The notes beneath the pieces are model-generated. The model was not told the origin of the DNA and ran no database searches. It was given only the letters and a program-made list of their open reading frames with translations. From Kaustia mangrovi (lineage in GTDB: Bacteria > Pseudomonadota > Alphaproteobacteria > Rhizobiales > Im1), in the NCBI RefSeq assembly GCF_015482775.1, contig NZ_CP058214.1:2064272-2128271 (forward strand): 64,000 nucleotides of DNA, given 5' to 3'. The position numbers and the translations under genes were made by a program. Shown piece after piece: positions 8,496 through 17,145 of the stretch; position 1 is the stretch's first letter, and each line of letters starts with the position of its first letter.

Positions 8496-9536
8496 CTACT
8501 GTACCGCAGCCTTCGACGCCTCTCTCATGCGGTCTATCTCGTCATAGACGGCCGCCACGAAATCCGCGTCGAGCTCGCTTTCGAGATAGGCGCGGATCGG
8601 CTCCTTCACGGCGTCGCGGAAGGTCGCGACCTCGTCCGGCGAGGGGAAATGGATCTCCATGCCCTTCTCGCGCAGCGCATCGATGGCGCTCACCCGCGCC
8701 TGATAGTTGCGCTCGCCATATTCCGTCTCGGCCGCCATCTGCGCCCCGGTCATGACGACCTCGCGCAACTCCACCGGCAGGCTCTGGAAGAAGGCCTCGT
8801 TCATGACCATCGTGTTGAGGCCGAGCTGGTGGTTGTCGACAATGAGGTACTTCTGAACCTGGTAGAAGGAATAGTCGAGGATCACGCCTGTCGGGTTCTC
8901 CTGGCCGTCCACGACGCCCGTCTGCATGGCGCCATAGAGCTCCTCCCACGGGACCGGCGTCGGCGAGCCGCCCATCGCCTTCACCATCTCCAGCGACATC
9001 GGGCTCGGCGGCACGCGCATGCGCAGGCCCTCCATGTCCGCGGCCGACTTGATCGGGTGCTTGTTATTGGTGAAGTTGCGGAACCCGTAGGATGCCGCCG
9101 ACAGGAGCCGCAGGCCCGATTCGGCCGCCATCTCCTCGCGGACCTTCATGAAGAAGTCGCCCGAGACGAAGGCCATCCCCTCCTGATCGTTACCGAACAG
9201 ATAGGGCGTGGCGAGGATCATCATGGGCTTGTAGAAACGCGAGAGCGTCTGCTCGTCGCCATGGGCCACCTGGATCGCGCCCACCTTGGTCTGCTCCAGC
9301 GCGTCCACCATCGAGCCGAGCTGGCCCGCCGGCGAGATCTCGACGTCGATGCGGCCGGCGCTCGCGCCCTCCACATAGGCCTCGAAGACCTGCCAGCCCT
9401 TGTGCAGCGCGCTGTCGGCCGCCTCGCCATGGCTTGCCCGGATGGTGAAGTCCGCGGCCTGGGCGCCCGCTCCCGGCAGTGCGATGCCGAGTGCCAGCAC
9501 GCCGGCAATGAAGATGCTTCTCCCGAATGTCGTCAT
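8496..9536 (-). CDS. dctP: TRAP transporter solute-binding protein (DctP type)
   Basis: Periplasmic receptor, 346 residues, with a signal peptide ending at AQA (residues 1-27). It has the TRAP hallmark region: GLRMRVPP with the ligand-carboxylate arginine (Arg174), AMGGSPTPVPWEELYGAMQT and VVDGQENP (about 209-215), which bind organic acids in characterised relatives. A strong GGAGGGAGACAACG ribosome site precedes the ATG. The 75-base gap to dctQ suggests extra receptor translation from the same message. The neighbouring RraA-type aldolase makes a keto or hydroxy acid a likely ligand. Confidence 0.92.
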   Translation of the reverse strand: MTTFGRSIFIAGVLALGIALPGAGAQAADFTIRASHGEAADSALHKGWQVFEAYVEGASAGRIDVEISPAGQLGSMVDALEQTKVGAIQVAHGDEQTLSRFYKPMMILATPYLFGNDQEGMAFVSGDFFMKVREEMAAESGLRLLSAASYGFRNFTNNKHPIKSAADMEGLRMRVPPSPMSLEMVKAMGGSPTPVPWEELYGAMQTGVVDGQENPTGVILDYSFYQVQKYLIVDNHQLGLNTMVMNEAFFQSLPVELREVVMTGAQMAAETEYGERNYQARVSAIDALREKGMEIHFPSPDEVATFRDAVKEPIRAYLESELDADFVAAVYDEIDRMREASKAAVQ

Positions 9537-9566
9537 CGTTGTCTCCCTCCTCGATCAGTGATCGCG

Positions 9567-10235
9567 TCACAGGACGCCGTACTTCTCGTAGACTTCCCCC
9601 AGTGTCAGTCCGCGCCGGAGCTCCTCGCGCGTCTTGTCCTCGCCCTCGATCTTCGCGCGCGCGGCGCTCACCGCCTCCTCCGCGACGTCCGACGGGATGA
9701 CCACCACGCCATCCACATCCGCGAAGATCAGGTCGCCCGGCTCGACACGCGCGCCGCCGCATTCGATGGGGATGTCGCGGGCCATCATCTTGCCGCGCCC
9801 CTTGGAATCGAGCGGTCCGATGCCGCCATGGACGACCGGGAAATCGAGCGCGCGCACCTGCCGCACGTCGCGCACGAGGCCGTCGGTCACGCAGCCCGTG
9901 GCGCCGCGGGCGAGCGCCGCCGTGGTGAGCAGCTCGCCCCACGGCGCGATCCGCGTGGTCGGACCGCCGCACCCCAGGACCACGATGTCGTCCGTCCCGA
10001 GATCGTCGATCAGCGCGATCTCGACCTCGTAGGGGTTCTCGCCCTCCGCCACCGCGTAAGTGTTCATGAACAATCCGGTCCGCGCCCGGCCGAACAGGAC
10101 GTGATCGTCGTCGAGCGGGCGCATGAAGGGCAGCATTGCCTGGTCGCGGTAGCCCAGCCCGTCCAGAACATCAGAAATGACCGAGCTATAGAGGATTGTC
10201 TTCAGGGTCTCGAAATCGAACGCAGTGCTGGCCAT
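9567..10235 (-). CDS. RraA-family protein (HMG/CHA aldolase-like)
   Basis: 222 residues of the RraA fold, which in catabolic gene clusters usually acts as a divalent-metal-dependent 4-hydroxy-4-methyl-2-oxoglutarate / oxaloacetate-type aldolase or decarboxylase. The active-site pattern is visible: GCGGPTTRIAPWGELLTTAA, GATGCVTDGLVRDVRQV (Arg-Asp pair) and FADVDGVVVIPSDVAEEAV. The frame is open 44 codons further upstream, but the Met at 10235 (MASTAFDF) gives the family start. It begins the dctPQM transcript and faces a divergent iclR gene, so it is a plausible target of that regulator. RNase-E inhibitor activity is unlikely given the length and context. Confidence 0.82.
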   Translation of the reverse strand: MASTAFDFETLKTILYSSVISDVLDGLGYRDQAMLPFMRPLDDDHVLFGRARTGLFMNTYAVAEGENPYEVEIALIDDLGTDDIVVLGCGGPTTRIAPWGELLTTAALARGATGCVTDGLVRDVRQVRALDFPVVHGGIGPLDSKGRGKMMARDIPIECGGARVEPGDLIFADVDGVVVIPSDVAEEAVSAARAKIEGEDKTREELRRGLTLGEVYEKYGVL

Positions 10236-10561
10236 GCCCGCCCTATCCCGTTTCACATGTGGTTCCGTTGCCCGGTCCGGCCGGCTGCTCCCGGCGGCAC
10301 GGGGGGTCAGATTATCGGCAACTTGTTCTTTCGATCCGAACGATCTCAACTGGAAAATTCCGAACAAGCGGGACCATTGGCGGAAAATCCGCCAAACCCT
10401 CCAGAAAAACCGCCAGGAAGATCGCCTGATCTTGATTAATTTCTTGATTCAGGACACCAGAACCGGTTTTCCTTGTAAAGGAACCGGGGTTTCACAGCAT
10501 GGAACAATGGTGACAGGCAGGCGACGAGACCGCCGCCGGGGACCGGGAGGGAGAGCAGAGC
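10236..10561. promoter_or_regulatory. Divergent regulatory region rraA-dctPQM / iclR with three palindromes
   Basis: A 326-bp gap between divergent genes, more AT-rich than its surroundings from about 10320 to 10500. It holds three dyads: GGAA-AA-TTCC at 10352-10361; a perfect 8-bp inverted repeat, TTGGCGGA-AAA-TCCGCCAA, at 10377-10395; and TTCCTT-GTA-AAGGAA at 10469-10483 with flanking CCGGTT/AACCGG arms. IclR-family operators are commonly short palindromes with GGAAA/TTTCC-like arms, so these are candidate sites for the adjacent regulator acting on both promoters. No clear sigma-70 boxes were assigned. Confidence 0.55.
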
Positions 10562-11368
10562 ATGACGGCAGCACCGAATGCCAACCAGTACGTCGTGGGG
10601 CCCGTCTATCGGGCGCTGAAGGTCCTGAGCTTCGTCGGCGAACAGGGCCACGACATCTCGCTGACCGAGGTCGCCACCGCGCTCGACATTCCCAAGACGA
10701 CGGCATTCCGCTATCTGCAGACTCTCGCCGCCTCCGATTTCCTCGACTACGATCTCGACCATGACCGCTATCGCGTCGGCATGCGGTTCCGCAACCTCGC
10801 GCGCACCGACCGGAGCATGCAGCGCCTGCGCGAGAGCGCGCTGCCCTTCATGAAGGGGCTGAGCGCGCGCTTCAACGAGACCATCAATCTCGCCATCCTC
10901 TCCGATCACCGGATCGTCTATATCGACATCGTCGAATCGCGCCGCACATTGCGCATGGAAGCCCGCATCGGCAGCCGCCATCCGCTGCATTCGACCGCGC
11001 TCGGCAAGGCGTTCCTCGCCTTCATGGCACCGCAGGCGCGCGAGGCGGAGCTCGCCGGCGCATTGCAGGAGCGCACCTACCGGACGATCACGGAGGCGGA
11101 CCGGCTGCGCCTCGAACTGGAGACGGTCAGGCGCGACGGCCACGCACTCGATATCGGCGAGAACGAGGAGGACGCCGTATGCATCGGCGTGCCCATATTG
11201 TGCGATCGCGACGAACCGCTCGCAGCGCTCAGCCTGTCGGCCCCCGAACGGCGGTTCACCGGCGACCTGCGCCAGGAGGCCATCGAGGCGCTCAAGGAGG
11301 CCGCCCGCGGGATCTCGCACGCGCTCCTCGTGCCCGTCGCGGACTATCACGGCCCGCTCTCCGACTGA
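10562..11368 (+). CDS. IclR-family transcriptional regulator
   Basis: 268 residues. An N-terminal winged helix-turn-helix (about 12-75; DISLTEVATALDIPKTTAFR is the helix-turn-helix) is followed by the GAF-like IclR effector domain (about 85-262) with the family segment RIGSRHPLHSTALGKAFLAF and the cysteine-containing VCIGVPIL strand. The preceding GGGAGGGAGAGCAGAGC gives a strong ribosome site. It is transcribed away from the rraA-dctPQM genes, which it likely represses or activates in response to their substrate. Confidence 0.92.
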   Translation: MTAAPNANQYVVGPVYRALKVLSFVGEQGHDISLTEVATALDIPKTTAFRYLQTLAASDFLDYDLDHDRYRVGMRFRNLARTDRSMQRLRESALPFMKGLSARFNETINLAILSDHRIVYIDIVESRRTLRMEARIGSRHPLHSTALGKAFLAFMAPQAREAELAGALQERTYRTITEADRLRLELETVRRDGHALDIGENEEDAVCIGVPILCDRDEPLAALSLSAPERRFTGDLRQEAIEALKEAARGISHALLVPVADYHGPLSD

Positions 11369-11393
11369 GCCCCGCCCCTTCCGGGCCCGGACG

Positions 11394-12827
11394 TCACCCG
11401 GATTTCGGCAGGATACGGCCCGGATTCATCGTTCCGGCAGGGTCGAAGGCCGTCTTGATCCGCTCCAGCATGTCGCGGTGAAGAGGCGAGATGCGGTCGA
11501 GGAAGGCCGCACGCTTCGACAGTCCGATCCCGTGCTCGGCGCTGATCGAGCCCGAAAAGCTGTCCGTCACGGCGAAGATCTCCTCCTCGCACTGGCGGAT
11601 CAGCGCCACGGTCTCCGCCTCGTCGAGGTCCCTGGGCGGCAGGACGTTGTAGTGGATATTGCCGTCGCCCACATGGCCATAGGCGAGCAGCTCCGAGCCC
11701 GGCGTGAGCGCGCCGAGCCGCCGGTCCGTCTCCGCGATGAAATCGGGGATGGCCGAGATCGGCACGGAGATATCGGTGCGCAGATGGCGGCCATGGCGGG
11801 CCTGCGCCTCGATCATGCCCTCGCGCATGCGCCAGAAATCGGCCGCCTGTGCCGAGCTCGCCGCGAGCGCGCCATCGGCGATGCGCCCCGTCTCCAGCAT
11901 CTCGCCCAGAAAGCCCTCGAAGAGCCCCTTCAGGTCGACCGCCCCGCAGGCCGAGGCCTCCATCAGCACATAGGCCGGCGCGTCCGTCGCGAATGGCGCG
12001 CGCAGCCCCGGCATGACGTCCAGGGCGAGCGCGATGCCCCTTTGCGGGATCAGCTCGAAGGCCGACAGGAGATCGCTGAGCCCGCGCCGCGCGGTGGCGT
12101 AGAGCGCCATGGCGGCGGCGACGCTATCGACGGCGACCAGCGCGGTCTCCACCTGCGTCGGCCGCGGGAAGAGCTTCAGGGCGACGGCGGTGACAAGGCC
12201 GAGCGTGCCTTCCGCACCGACGAAGAGCTGCTTCAGGTCGTAGCCGACATTGTTCTTGCGCAAGACCTTCAGCCCGTCCCAGATCCGCCCGTCGGGCAGC
12301 ACGCCCTCCAGCCCCAGAACGAGGTCGCGCATCATGCCGTAGCGCAGCACATTGAGGCCGCCCGCATTGGTGGAGGCGTTGCCGCCGATCTGGCAGCTTC
12401 CCTGCGCGCCGAGCGCCAGCGGGAAATAGAGGTCGGCCTCCCGCGCGGCCTCCTGCACCTGTTCGAGGATGCAGCCGGCCTCCACGACCATGCTGAAATT
12501 CTGCGGGTCGAGTGCCCGGACGCGGGTCATCCGCTCAAGGCTCACCACCACCTCGTCGCCCGCCATGGAGGGCGTCGCCCCGCCAACCAGGCCGGTATGA
12601 CCGCCATGAGGGACGACCGACAGGCCGAGCTCGGCGCAGCGGCGGACGATCCCGGCGGCCTCCGCGGCGGTTCCCGGCCGCAGGACCGTTGCCGGGGCGC
12701 CCGCATAATCGCCCGACCAGTCGCGGCAATAGCGCGGATCTGTCCCCGGCGGCGAGGCGGGAAGCACTGCCGGGTCGAGCCCGCCGATCAGGGTCTCAAA
12801 GGCAGTCGGCGCACGCGTCATCGGCAT
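11394..12827 (-). CDS. GlcD/D-2-hydroxyacid dehydrogenase-type FAD-linked oxidase
   Basis: 477 residues with a PCMH-type FAD-binding domain (about 40-220) and the FAD-oxidase C-terminal domain (about 225-470). Recognisable parts are PHGGHTGLVGGATP, the cofactor loop GGNASTNAGGLNVLRYG, GYDLKQLFVGAEGTLGLVT, the metal/substrate motif GHVGDGNIHYNV and the C-terminal EHGIGLSKR. Such enzymes oxidise D-2-hydroxy acids (D-lactate, glycolate, D-2-hydroxyglutarate) to 2-oxo acids, passing electrons to an ETF or quinone. It stands alone without GlcE/GlcF partners. The IclR gene ends 25 bases away, on the opposite strand, so the link to the RraA aldolase is by location only. Confidence 0.85.
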   Translation of the reverse strand: MPMTRAPTAFETLIGGLDPAVLPASPPGTDPRYCRDWSGDYAGAPATVLRPGTAAEAAGIVRRCAELGLSVVPHGGHTGLVGGATPSMAGDEVVVSLERMTRVRALDPQNFSMVVEAGCILEQVQEAAREADLYFPLALGAQGSCQIGGNASTNAGGLNVLRYGMMRDLVLGLEGVLPDGRIWDGLKVLRKNNVGYDLKQLFVGAEGTLGLVTAVALKLFPRPTQVETALVAVDSVAAAMALYATARRGLSDLLSAFELIPQRGIALALDVMPGLRAPFATDAPAYVLMEASACGAVDLKGLFEGFLGEMLETGRIADGALAASSAQAADFWRMREGMIEAQARHGRHLRTDISVPISAIPDFIAETDRRLGALTPGSELLAYGHVGDGNIHYNVLPPRDLDEAETVALIRQCEEEIFAVTDSFSGSISAEHGIGLSKRAAFLDRISPLHRDMLERIKTAFDPAGTMNPGRILPKSG

Positions 12828-12938
12828 CGGTCCTCATCTCTCGCCGCATGCGGAATTGCCCGCGGCAGGCAAAGCAAACCAAGGCCGCCCGCCGGTGTAA
12901 AGAAACGCCGTTTTCGCGGGATGGAACAAACGCGCGGC

Positions 12939-13913
12939 TCAGCCCATATCGTCCCAGTCCGACTGTTCCTTCAGGAAGCGGCGCAATGCGAGAAGCTTGC
13001 GGTCGCGCGCCCGGAAGAGCGCCTCGGGGCTCGCATCGCCATAATCGTAGAACCCCGCACCGGCCCGCACGCCGATCCGGCCACGGGCGATCTCCGCCTC
13101 GATCACGGGGCTCTTTCCCGTCGGCACGGGCGGACGGTAGCTGCCGGCGGCAAGCCCTCGGCGGACCATGTCGAGCCCGGTGAAGTCCATCTTGCGCATG
13201 TGCCCCATGACGAGCAGCCGCTCGGCAAGCCCATGGCGGATGGCGAAATCGACGTCGCGCGGGCTCGCCCAGCCTTCCTCCACGATGCGCAGGATTTCCA
13301 GATTGAGCGCGGCCTGGAGGCGGTTGGCCACATAGCCCGGCACCATCTGCGCGAAGACGAGCGGCGCCTTCCCCGCCCGCCGGTAGAAATCGGCCAGCCC
13401 CTCGATCAGTCCCGGGCGGCATCCGGGCCCTGGAACGAGGTCGACAAGATCGATGAGATAGGGCGGTGTGTACCAGTGCGTGACCACCGAGGTCCCGGCC
13501 CGCGCCTCGGGCATCAGCGGAAAGACGTCGAGATAGGAGGTGTTGCTCGCGAAGATGGCGCCGTCGGGCGCGAGGGCATCGAGCTTTTCGAACAGCACGC
13601 GCTTGGCGTCCGCATCCTCGATGATCGCCTCGATGACGAGATCGGCGTCGCCGACGGTCTCCGCAAGATCGGGGGTGAGATGGATACGGCCATGGATCGC
13701 GCCGGGATCGGTCGTCTCCCCGCCATCCTCGATCAGGGTCCGCAGCGCCCCGTCGATCAGCTCGCGCGCGCCGTCAAGCACCGCCCGGTCGACATCGAAC
13801 AGCCGCACCTCGCAGCCGGCCAGCGCATGGACCAGCGCCAGCGCGTGACCCATCGTCCCCGCTCCCAGAATGGCCACCCGGTCGATTGCCAGACCGTTCT
13901 CCTCACCTGTCAT
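12939..13913 (-). CDS. 3-hydroxyacyl-CoA dehydrogenase-family NAD-dependent dehydrogenase
   Basis: 324 residues: N-terminal Rossmann domain with GAGTMGHALALVHALAG (about 15-31) and an acidic residue after the second strand (LFDVD), then a helical C-terminal domain (about 190-300) with FAQMVPGYVANRLQAALNLE. Short length matches stand-alone L-gulonate, L-carnitine or 3-hydroxybutyryl-CoA-type dehydrogenases, not the large fatty-acid complex. The catalytic motif reads THWYTPPYLIDLVDLVPG; the residue 12 after the His, normally Glu of the His-Glu dyad, is Asp here. The substrate is therefore uncertain. A thioesterase-like gene diverges from it across 342 bases. Confidence 0.82.
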   Translation of the reverse strand: MTGEENGLAIDRVAILGAGTMGHALALVHALAGCEVRLFDVDRAVLDGARELIDGALRTLIEDGGETTDPGAIHGRIHLTPDLAETVGDADLVIEAIIEDADAKRVLFEKLDALAPDGAIFASNTSYLDVFPLMPEARAGTSVVTHWYTPPYLIDLVDLVPGPGCRPGLIEGLADFYRRAGKAPLVFAQMVPGYVANRLQAALNLEILRIVEEGWASPRDVDFAIRHGLAERLLVMGHMRKMDFTGLDMVRRGLAAGSYRPPVPTGKSPVIEAEIARGRIGVRAGAGFYDYGDASPEALFRARDRKLLALRRFLKEQSDWDDMG

Positions 13914-14255
13914 GTGCTCTCCCTTTCCTCAATGCGGGATGCCGGACGCCGCCCGCTCCCTCCCTTGGCGCTCCGTGCGGCCGGCAAGGCGCGCCGGAAT
14001 CTGCTAAGACCGATTTCCAAATGATGTCCGGAAGGATACCGTCCGGCCGGGCGTACTGTCCGCACATCCTACCGAAACGCGCGACCGAATGGGAGGCGCC
14101 GCATGGCCGGCAAGACCGTCGCGGCCTGCCATGGAGGAATAGAGGAAACGCAATGGAGGACACAGTGACTATCGCGAAGAGGAAACGCGCCGCTGGCGCG
14201 GGCCGCCCGGTCCCGGGTCTTCGGCTCCGCCACGAGACGCGGGGGTGAGCGGACC
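13914..14255. promoter_or_regulatory. Divergent intergenic region, no gene supported
   Basis: 342 bases between the divergent dehydrogenase and thioesterase-like genes. It must hold both promoters but I could not assign boxes. A 31-codon open frame at 14153-14248 has a good AGAGGAAACGCA ribosome site and ends 8 bases before the thioesterase ATG; it could be a leader peptide, but its composition (Arg/Gly-rich) gives no support for a real protein. Confidence 0.4.
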
Positions 14256-15110
14256 ATGCCGAAGACACCGGATTTCCTGGAAACGCATGTCTCCGTCGTC
14301 CAGAAATGGGAGTGCGATTCCAACGACCATCTGAATATCCAGTTCTTTCACCAGCGCTTCCGGGAGGCGGGCCACCATTTCCGCCTGCTGCACGGGCTGA
14401 AGAGCCCGGCACTGCGCCGGGCGCATACGCGCTTCCACCGCGAGCTCCTGCTGGACGACAGGGGCCATGTCCGCACGCTGCCGGTGCGCGACGGCAAGGG
14501 CGCGGTCTTCCTGCTCCACGAGCTCATCCGCAGCGAGGACGGCGTCCTGTCGAGCACCAGTCTGGAGCCCCTGCCCGACGCGCCGGCCGATCTCGCGGCA
14601 GCGCCCGCCGAAGAGTTCGGACATGCCCTGCCGCGCGGCCTGCCCGAGGGGCCGGCGGGCCGGCTCGGAGACGCCGCCGCGCTCGTCGCGGACGGGCGCG
14701 CCCTGACCTCCTGCGTCACCGTGGCCGAGCCGTCGCATCTCGACCATGCGGGGCATTTGCGGGCCGAACGGATCGTCGGCTCGTTCGCCTGCGGCGGCCA
14801 GTCGAGCTGGTCGCTGATCGGCGCCACCTCCGAGGCGCTGCGCGAACGCGGCCTCGGCCGGGTCGCACTGGAGCTGAAGCTCGCCATCCTGGCCGACCCC
14901 TGCCCCGGCACCGTTCTGAGACAGACGACCGGCTGCCTGTCCTTCGGCACCAAGACCCTTCATTTCGGCCATCAGATCGAGGATGCGGTCACCGGCCGGC
15001 TCCATGCCACGGGCCGGGTGGTCGGCGTTCTGCTCGACCATGCCACCCGCCGGTCCGTGACGATCCCGCCGGAATTGACGGGCAATGCGAGGCTCGTGCC
15101 GGAAGGCTGA
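14256..15110 (+). CDS. Double-hotdog acyl-CoA thioesterase-like protein
   Basis: 284 residues that read as two hotdog folds in tandem. The first (about 8-125) opens with VQKWECDSNDHLNIQFF, where the DxxxHLN pattern corresponds to the DAMGHVNN-type active-site segment of 4-hydroxybenzoyl-CoA thioesterase relatives. The second (about 150-280) has EPSHLDHAGHLRAERIVG at the same relative place. Such proteins hydrolyse or release acyl-CoA, or dehydrate it; no catalytic identity can be assigned. The divergent neighbour is a 3-hydroxyacyl-CoA dehydrogenase-like protein, and the two may act on one CoA pathway. Confidence 0.65.
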   Translation: MPKTPDFLETHVSVVQKWECDSNDHLNIQFFHQRFREAGHHFRLLHGLKSPALRRAHTRFHRELLLDDRGHVRTLPVRDGKGAVFLLHELIRSEDGVLSSTSLEPLPDAPADLAAAPAEEFGHALPRGLPEGPAGRLGDAAALVADGRALTSCVTVAEPSHLDHAGHLRAERIVGSFACGGQSSWSLIGATSEALRERGLGRVALELKLAILADPCPGTVLRQTTGCLSFGTKTLHFGHQIEDAVTGRLHATGRVVGVLLDHATRRSVTIPPELTGNARLVPEG

Positions 15111-15132
15111 CCGCACCGGACGGATCGCCGCG

Positions 15133-16482
15133 TCAGGCGGCATCCGTCTCCGTGCTGACCACGAGGGGCAGGCGCAGCGTGAAGGTCGAGCCGACGCCCT
15201 GGCGCGAGCTCAGCTCCAGCGTCCCGCCCAGAAGCCGCGCGAGCCGGCTCGACACATTGAGCCCCAACCCGGTGCCGGGAATGCCGGAGGCGGCCTTGGA
15301 GCGGAAGAACCGGCCGAAGACCAGCCCCTGCTCGTCCTCGCCGATACCGATGCCGTTGTCGTGCACGGAGATCGCGACGCGGTCCTGCTCGACACGGGCG
15401 ACGACGCCCACGGGCTCGCTTTCCGGCGAGTACTTGACCGCGTTGGACAGGAGGTTCGCGAGGATCTGCTCCAGCAGCACCGGGTCCGTGACGAGGCCGC
15501 GCGGCAGGTCGGCGGCCAGCCTGAGGTCCACCTGCCGATCCGGGGTGAGCTCCCCTTGCCTGGCCGCGACGTTGCGGATCGCCGCGGCCACGTCGCAAGG
15601 CTCCTTGCGGGGCTCCGGCTCCCCGTCGTCGAGGCGCATGCCCTCCAGCGTCGTCTCGATGAGCCGGGCGAGTCCGCCGACCGCCTCGCGCACCCGGCCG
15701 GCGCGCCGCGCGATCTCGTCGGCCGGCATGGCCTCGCCCTGACGCAATATGCGCTGCATGGAGGAGTCGATCACGGCGAGCGGGGTGCGGAACTGGTGGG
15801 AGACCAGATCGACGAAGCTGCGATAGGCCTCGCGCATGTCCTGCTCGCGGCGCAGCGCCTGCTGCGTCCTGTATCCGGTCAGGAGTGCGCGCACCATGAT
15901 CAGGCAGATGATCGCGCCGAGCACGAGGATCGCCACAATCGACACGATGACCTGCGTGACCGCCGCGTTGATCGCGTCGCGCCGCGCGCCCGTCGCGTCC
16001 CATTGCCTGACCATGGACCGGTTCGCGGCGCGCCCGAGATCGGCGACGAGGGGGCGGAGCACCTCGTGGACACGGCCCGCCGGCATCCGGTCGCCCCGTT
16101 TCAGGCCCCGGAGCGCATCCTCGAGCCCGCGCACGGCCGTCTCATGCGCCGATAGCGGCCCGGCGAAGCCGAGTTCCTCCATGTAGCGCGCCTGAGGGCC
16201 CTGCGACAGCAGGGTCAGGCGGCTGAGCAGGATGTCGTAGCGCAGCGCGATGTCGGCATCGCCCGGAACCGCCCCGACCCTGCGCGCGACCGCGTTGTCG
16301 AGCATGAGGGCGGCCGAATGGGCCTGTGCGATGGCCCACAGCATGTTGTCGGCGATGCTGCGGCGCGTCTCCGCCTCGGTCTCCCACAGCCGCACCAGCG
16401 CAAAGCCGAGGAGGACGGCGAAGGCGAGGATCGCGCCGCCCGCCAGCATGTAGCCGGCCAGCGTCTTGCGGTCCGCCCTCAT
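15133..16482 (-). CDS. Membrane sensor histidine kinase
   Basis: 449 residues. A membrane helix at about 11-31, a periplasmic helical sensor of about 145 residues, and a second helix at about 178-198 lead into the kinase. The H-box is LVSHQFRTPLAVIDSS (His229), followed by the N-box LLSNAVKYSP, G1 DNGIGIGEDE, F-box GRFFRSK and G2 GTGLGLNV of the ATPase domain. The ATG at 16482 overlaps the stop of the preceding exported protein gene by four bases (ATGA), so the two are co-translated; that exported protein could be its sensing partner. No response regulator gene lies in the same operon. Confidence 0.9.
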   Translation of the reverse strand: MRADRKTLAGYMLAGGAILAFAVLLGFALVRLWETEAETRRSIADNMLWAIAQAHSAALMLDNAVARRVGAVPGDADIALRYDILLSRLTLLSQGPQARYMEELGFAGPLSAHETAVRGLEDALRGLKRGDRMPAGRVHEVLRPLVADLGRAANRSMVRQWDATGARRDAINAAVTQVIVSIVAILVLGAIICLIMVRALLTGYRTQQALRREQDMREAYRSFVDLVSHQFRTPLAVIDSSMQRILRQGEAMPADEIARRAGRVREAVGGLARLIETTLEGMRLDDGEPEPRKEPCDVAAAIRNVAARQGELTPDRQVDLRLAADLPRGLVTDPVLLEQILANLLSNAVKYSPESEPVGVVARVEQDRVAISVHDNGIGIGEDEQGLVFGRFFRSKAASGIPGTGLGLNVSSRLARLLGGTLELSSRQGVGSTFTLRLPLVVSTETDAA

Positions 16483-17057
16483 CGGACCAGCAGGCTGTCG
16501 AGCTGCCACACCCAGCGATAGTCGTAGCGGATGTCCTGCAGCTCCGCGGCCCGGTCGCGCGGATAGACGATCCAGAGCGGCCCCTTGTCGCGCGCGGTGA
16601 GGCGCCGGCCGTTCATCGTCATGGCGACAAGCACGTCGAAACGCTCGAAATCGCTCATGGGAATGTCGATGACATAGTCGTTCAGGGCATGCGCGGTCAC
16701 CGTCTCGCCCTGCGCGCCGACGCGGGCGAGCAGGTCGCGCATCAGGAAGCCCTCGAAATGCTGGACACCGTCGGTGACCGATGTATGCGTATCGAGCGAA
16801 TGCCGGGGAAGCGCCAGCAGCATCTCCCGGTCGAAGGCGGCCTCGTCCCCGTCATTGGTGTTGGAGATCGCACCCCCGACGGTGAGGATCGGGTCCCCGG
16901 ACGGCGCGGGAAGCTCCGCCCCGCTGCTTGCGCTTGCGCCCGCCACCGCGAGCACAAGCACGAAAATGCCGCCGATCAGTCCCCGCCGCGAAATGCGCCC
17001 GCAATGCCGCATCGATCCCCCAGCCGCAACCATTGTCCCCACACCGGAGAACAGCAA
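16479..17057 (-). CDS. Exported molybdopterin-binding-fold (sulfite oxidase-like) protein
   Basis: 192 residues with an N-terminal signal or anchor (SRRGLIGGIFVLVLAVAGASA) and a small domain related to the oxidoreductase molybdopterin-binding domain: DPILTVGGAISN near the start, HFEGFLMRDLLARVGAQG, TVTAHALNDYVIDIPMSDFE, and the closing KGPLWIVYPRD. The usual cofactor-ligating cysteine is not present between residues 60 and 192, so it is probably a binding rather than redox domain. The next gene, overlapping by four bases, is a sensor kinase; such pairs suggest a periplasmic sensing accessory. A shorter start (Met16, at 17012) is possible. Confidence 0.72.
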   Translation of the reverse strand: MLFSGVGTMVAAGGSMRHCGRISRRGLIGGIFVLVLAVAGASASSGAELPAPSGDPILTVGGAISNTNDGDEAAFDREMLLALPRHSLDTHTSVTDGVQHFEGFLMRDLLARVGAQGETVTAHALNDYVIDIPMSDFERFDVLVAMTMNGRRLTARDKGPLWIVYPRDRAAELQDIRYDYRWVWQLDSLLVR

Positions 17058-17101
17058 ACGGGATCGGCTTTGTCCATAGCGCGGTCTCTCCGGGCAACGA
17101 G

Positions 17102-17140
17102 GGGAGACCGGCCGCTCCCAAGCCGGGAGGCCGGTCTCCC
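17102..17140 (-). terminator. Hairpin after the VWA gene
   Basis: A perfect 12-bp inverted repeat, GGGAGACCGGCC / GGCCGGTCTCCC, with a 15-base loop begins 5 bases beyond the stop codon of the VWA gene on the minus strand. No clear T-run follows, so it may act as a transcript-end stabiliser or a Rho-assisted stop rather than a classical terminator. Confidence 0.55.
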
Positions 17141-17145
17141 GCGCG

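Noticed and set aside
14153-14248. A 31-codon open frame with a good ribosome site before the thioesterase-like gene
   Set aside because: Too short and compositionally plain; kept only as a note in the intergenic entry.
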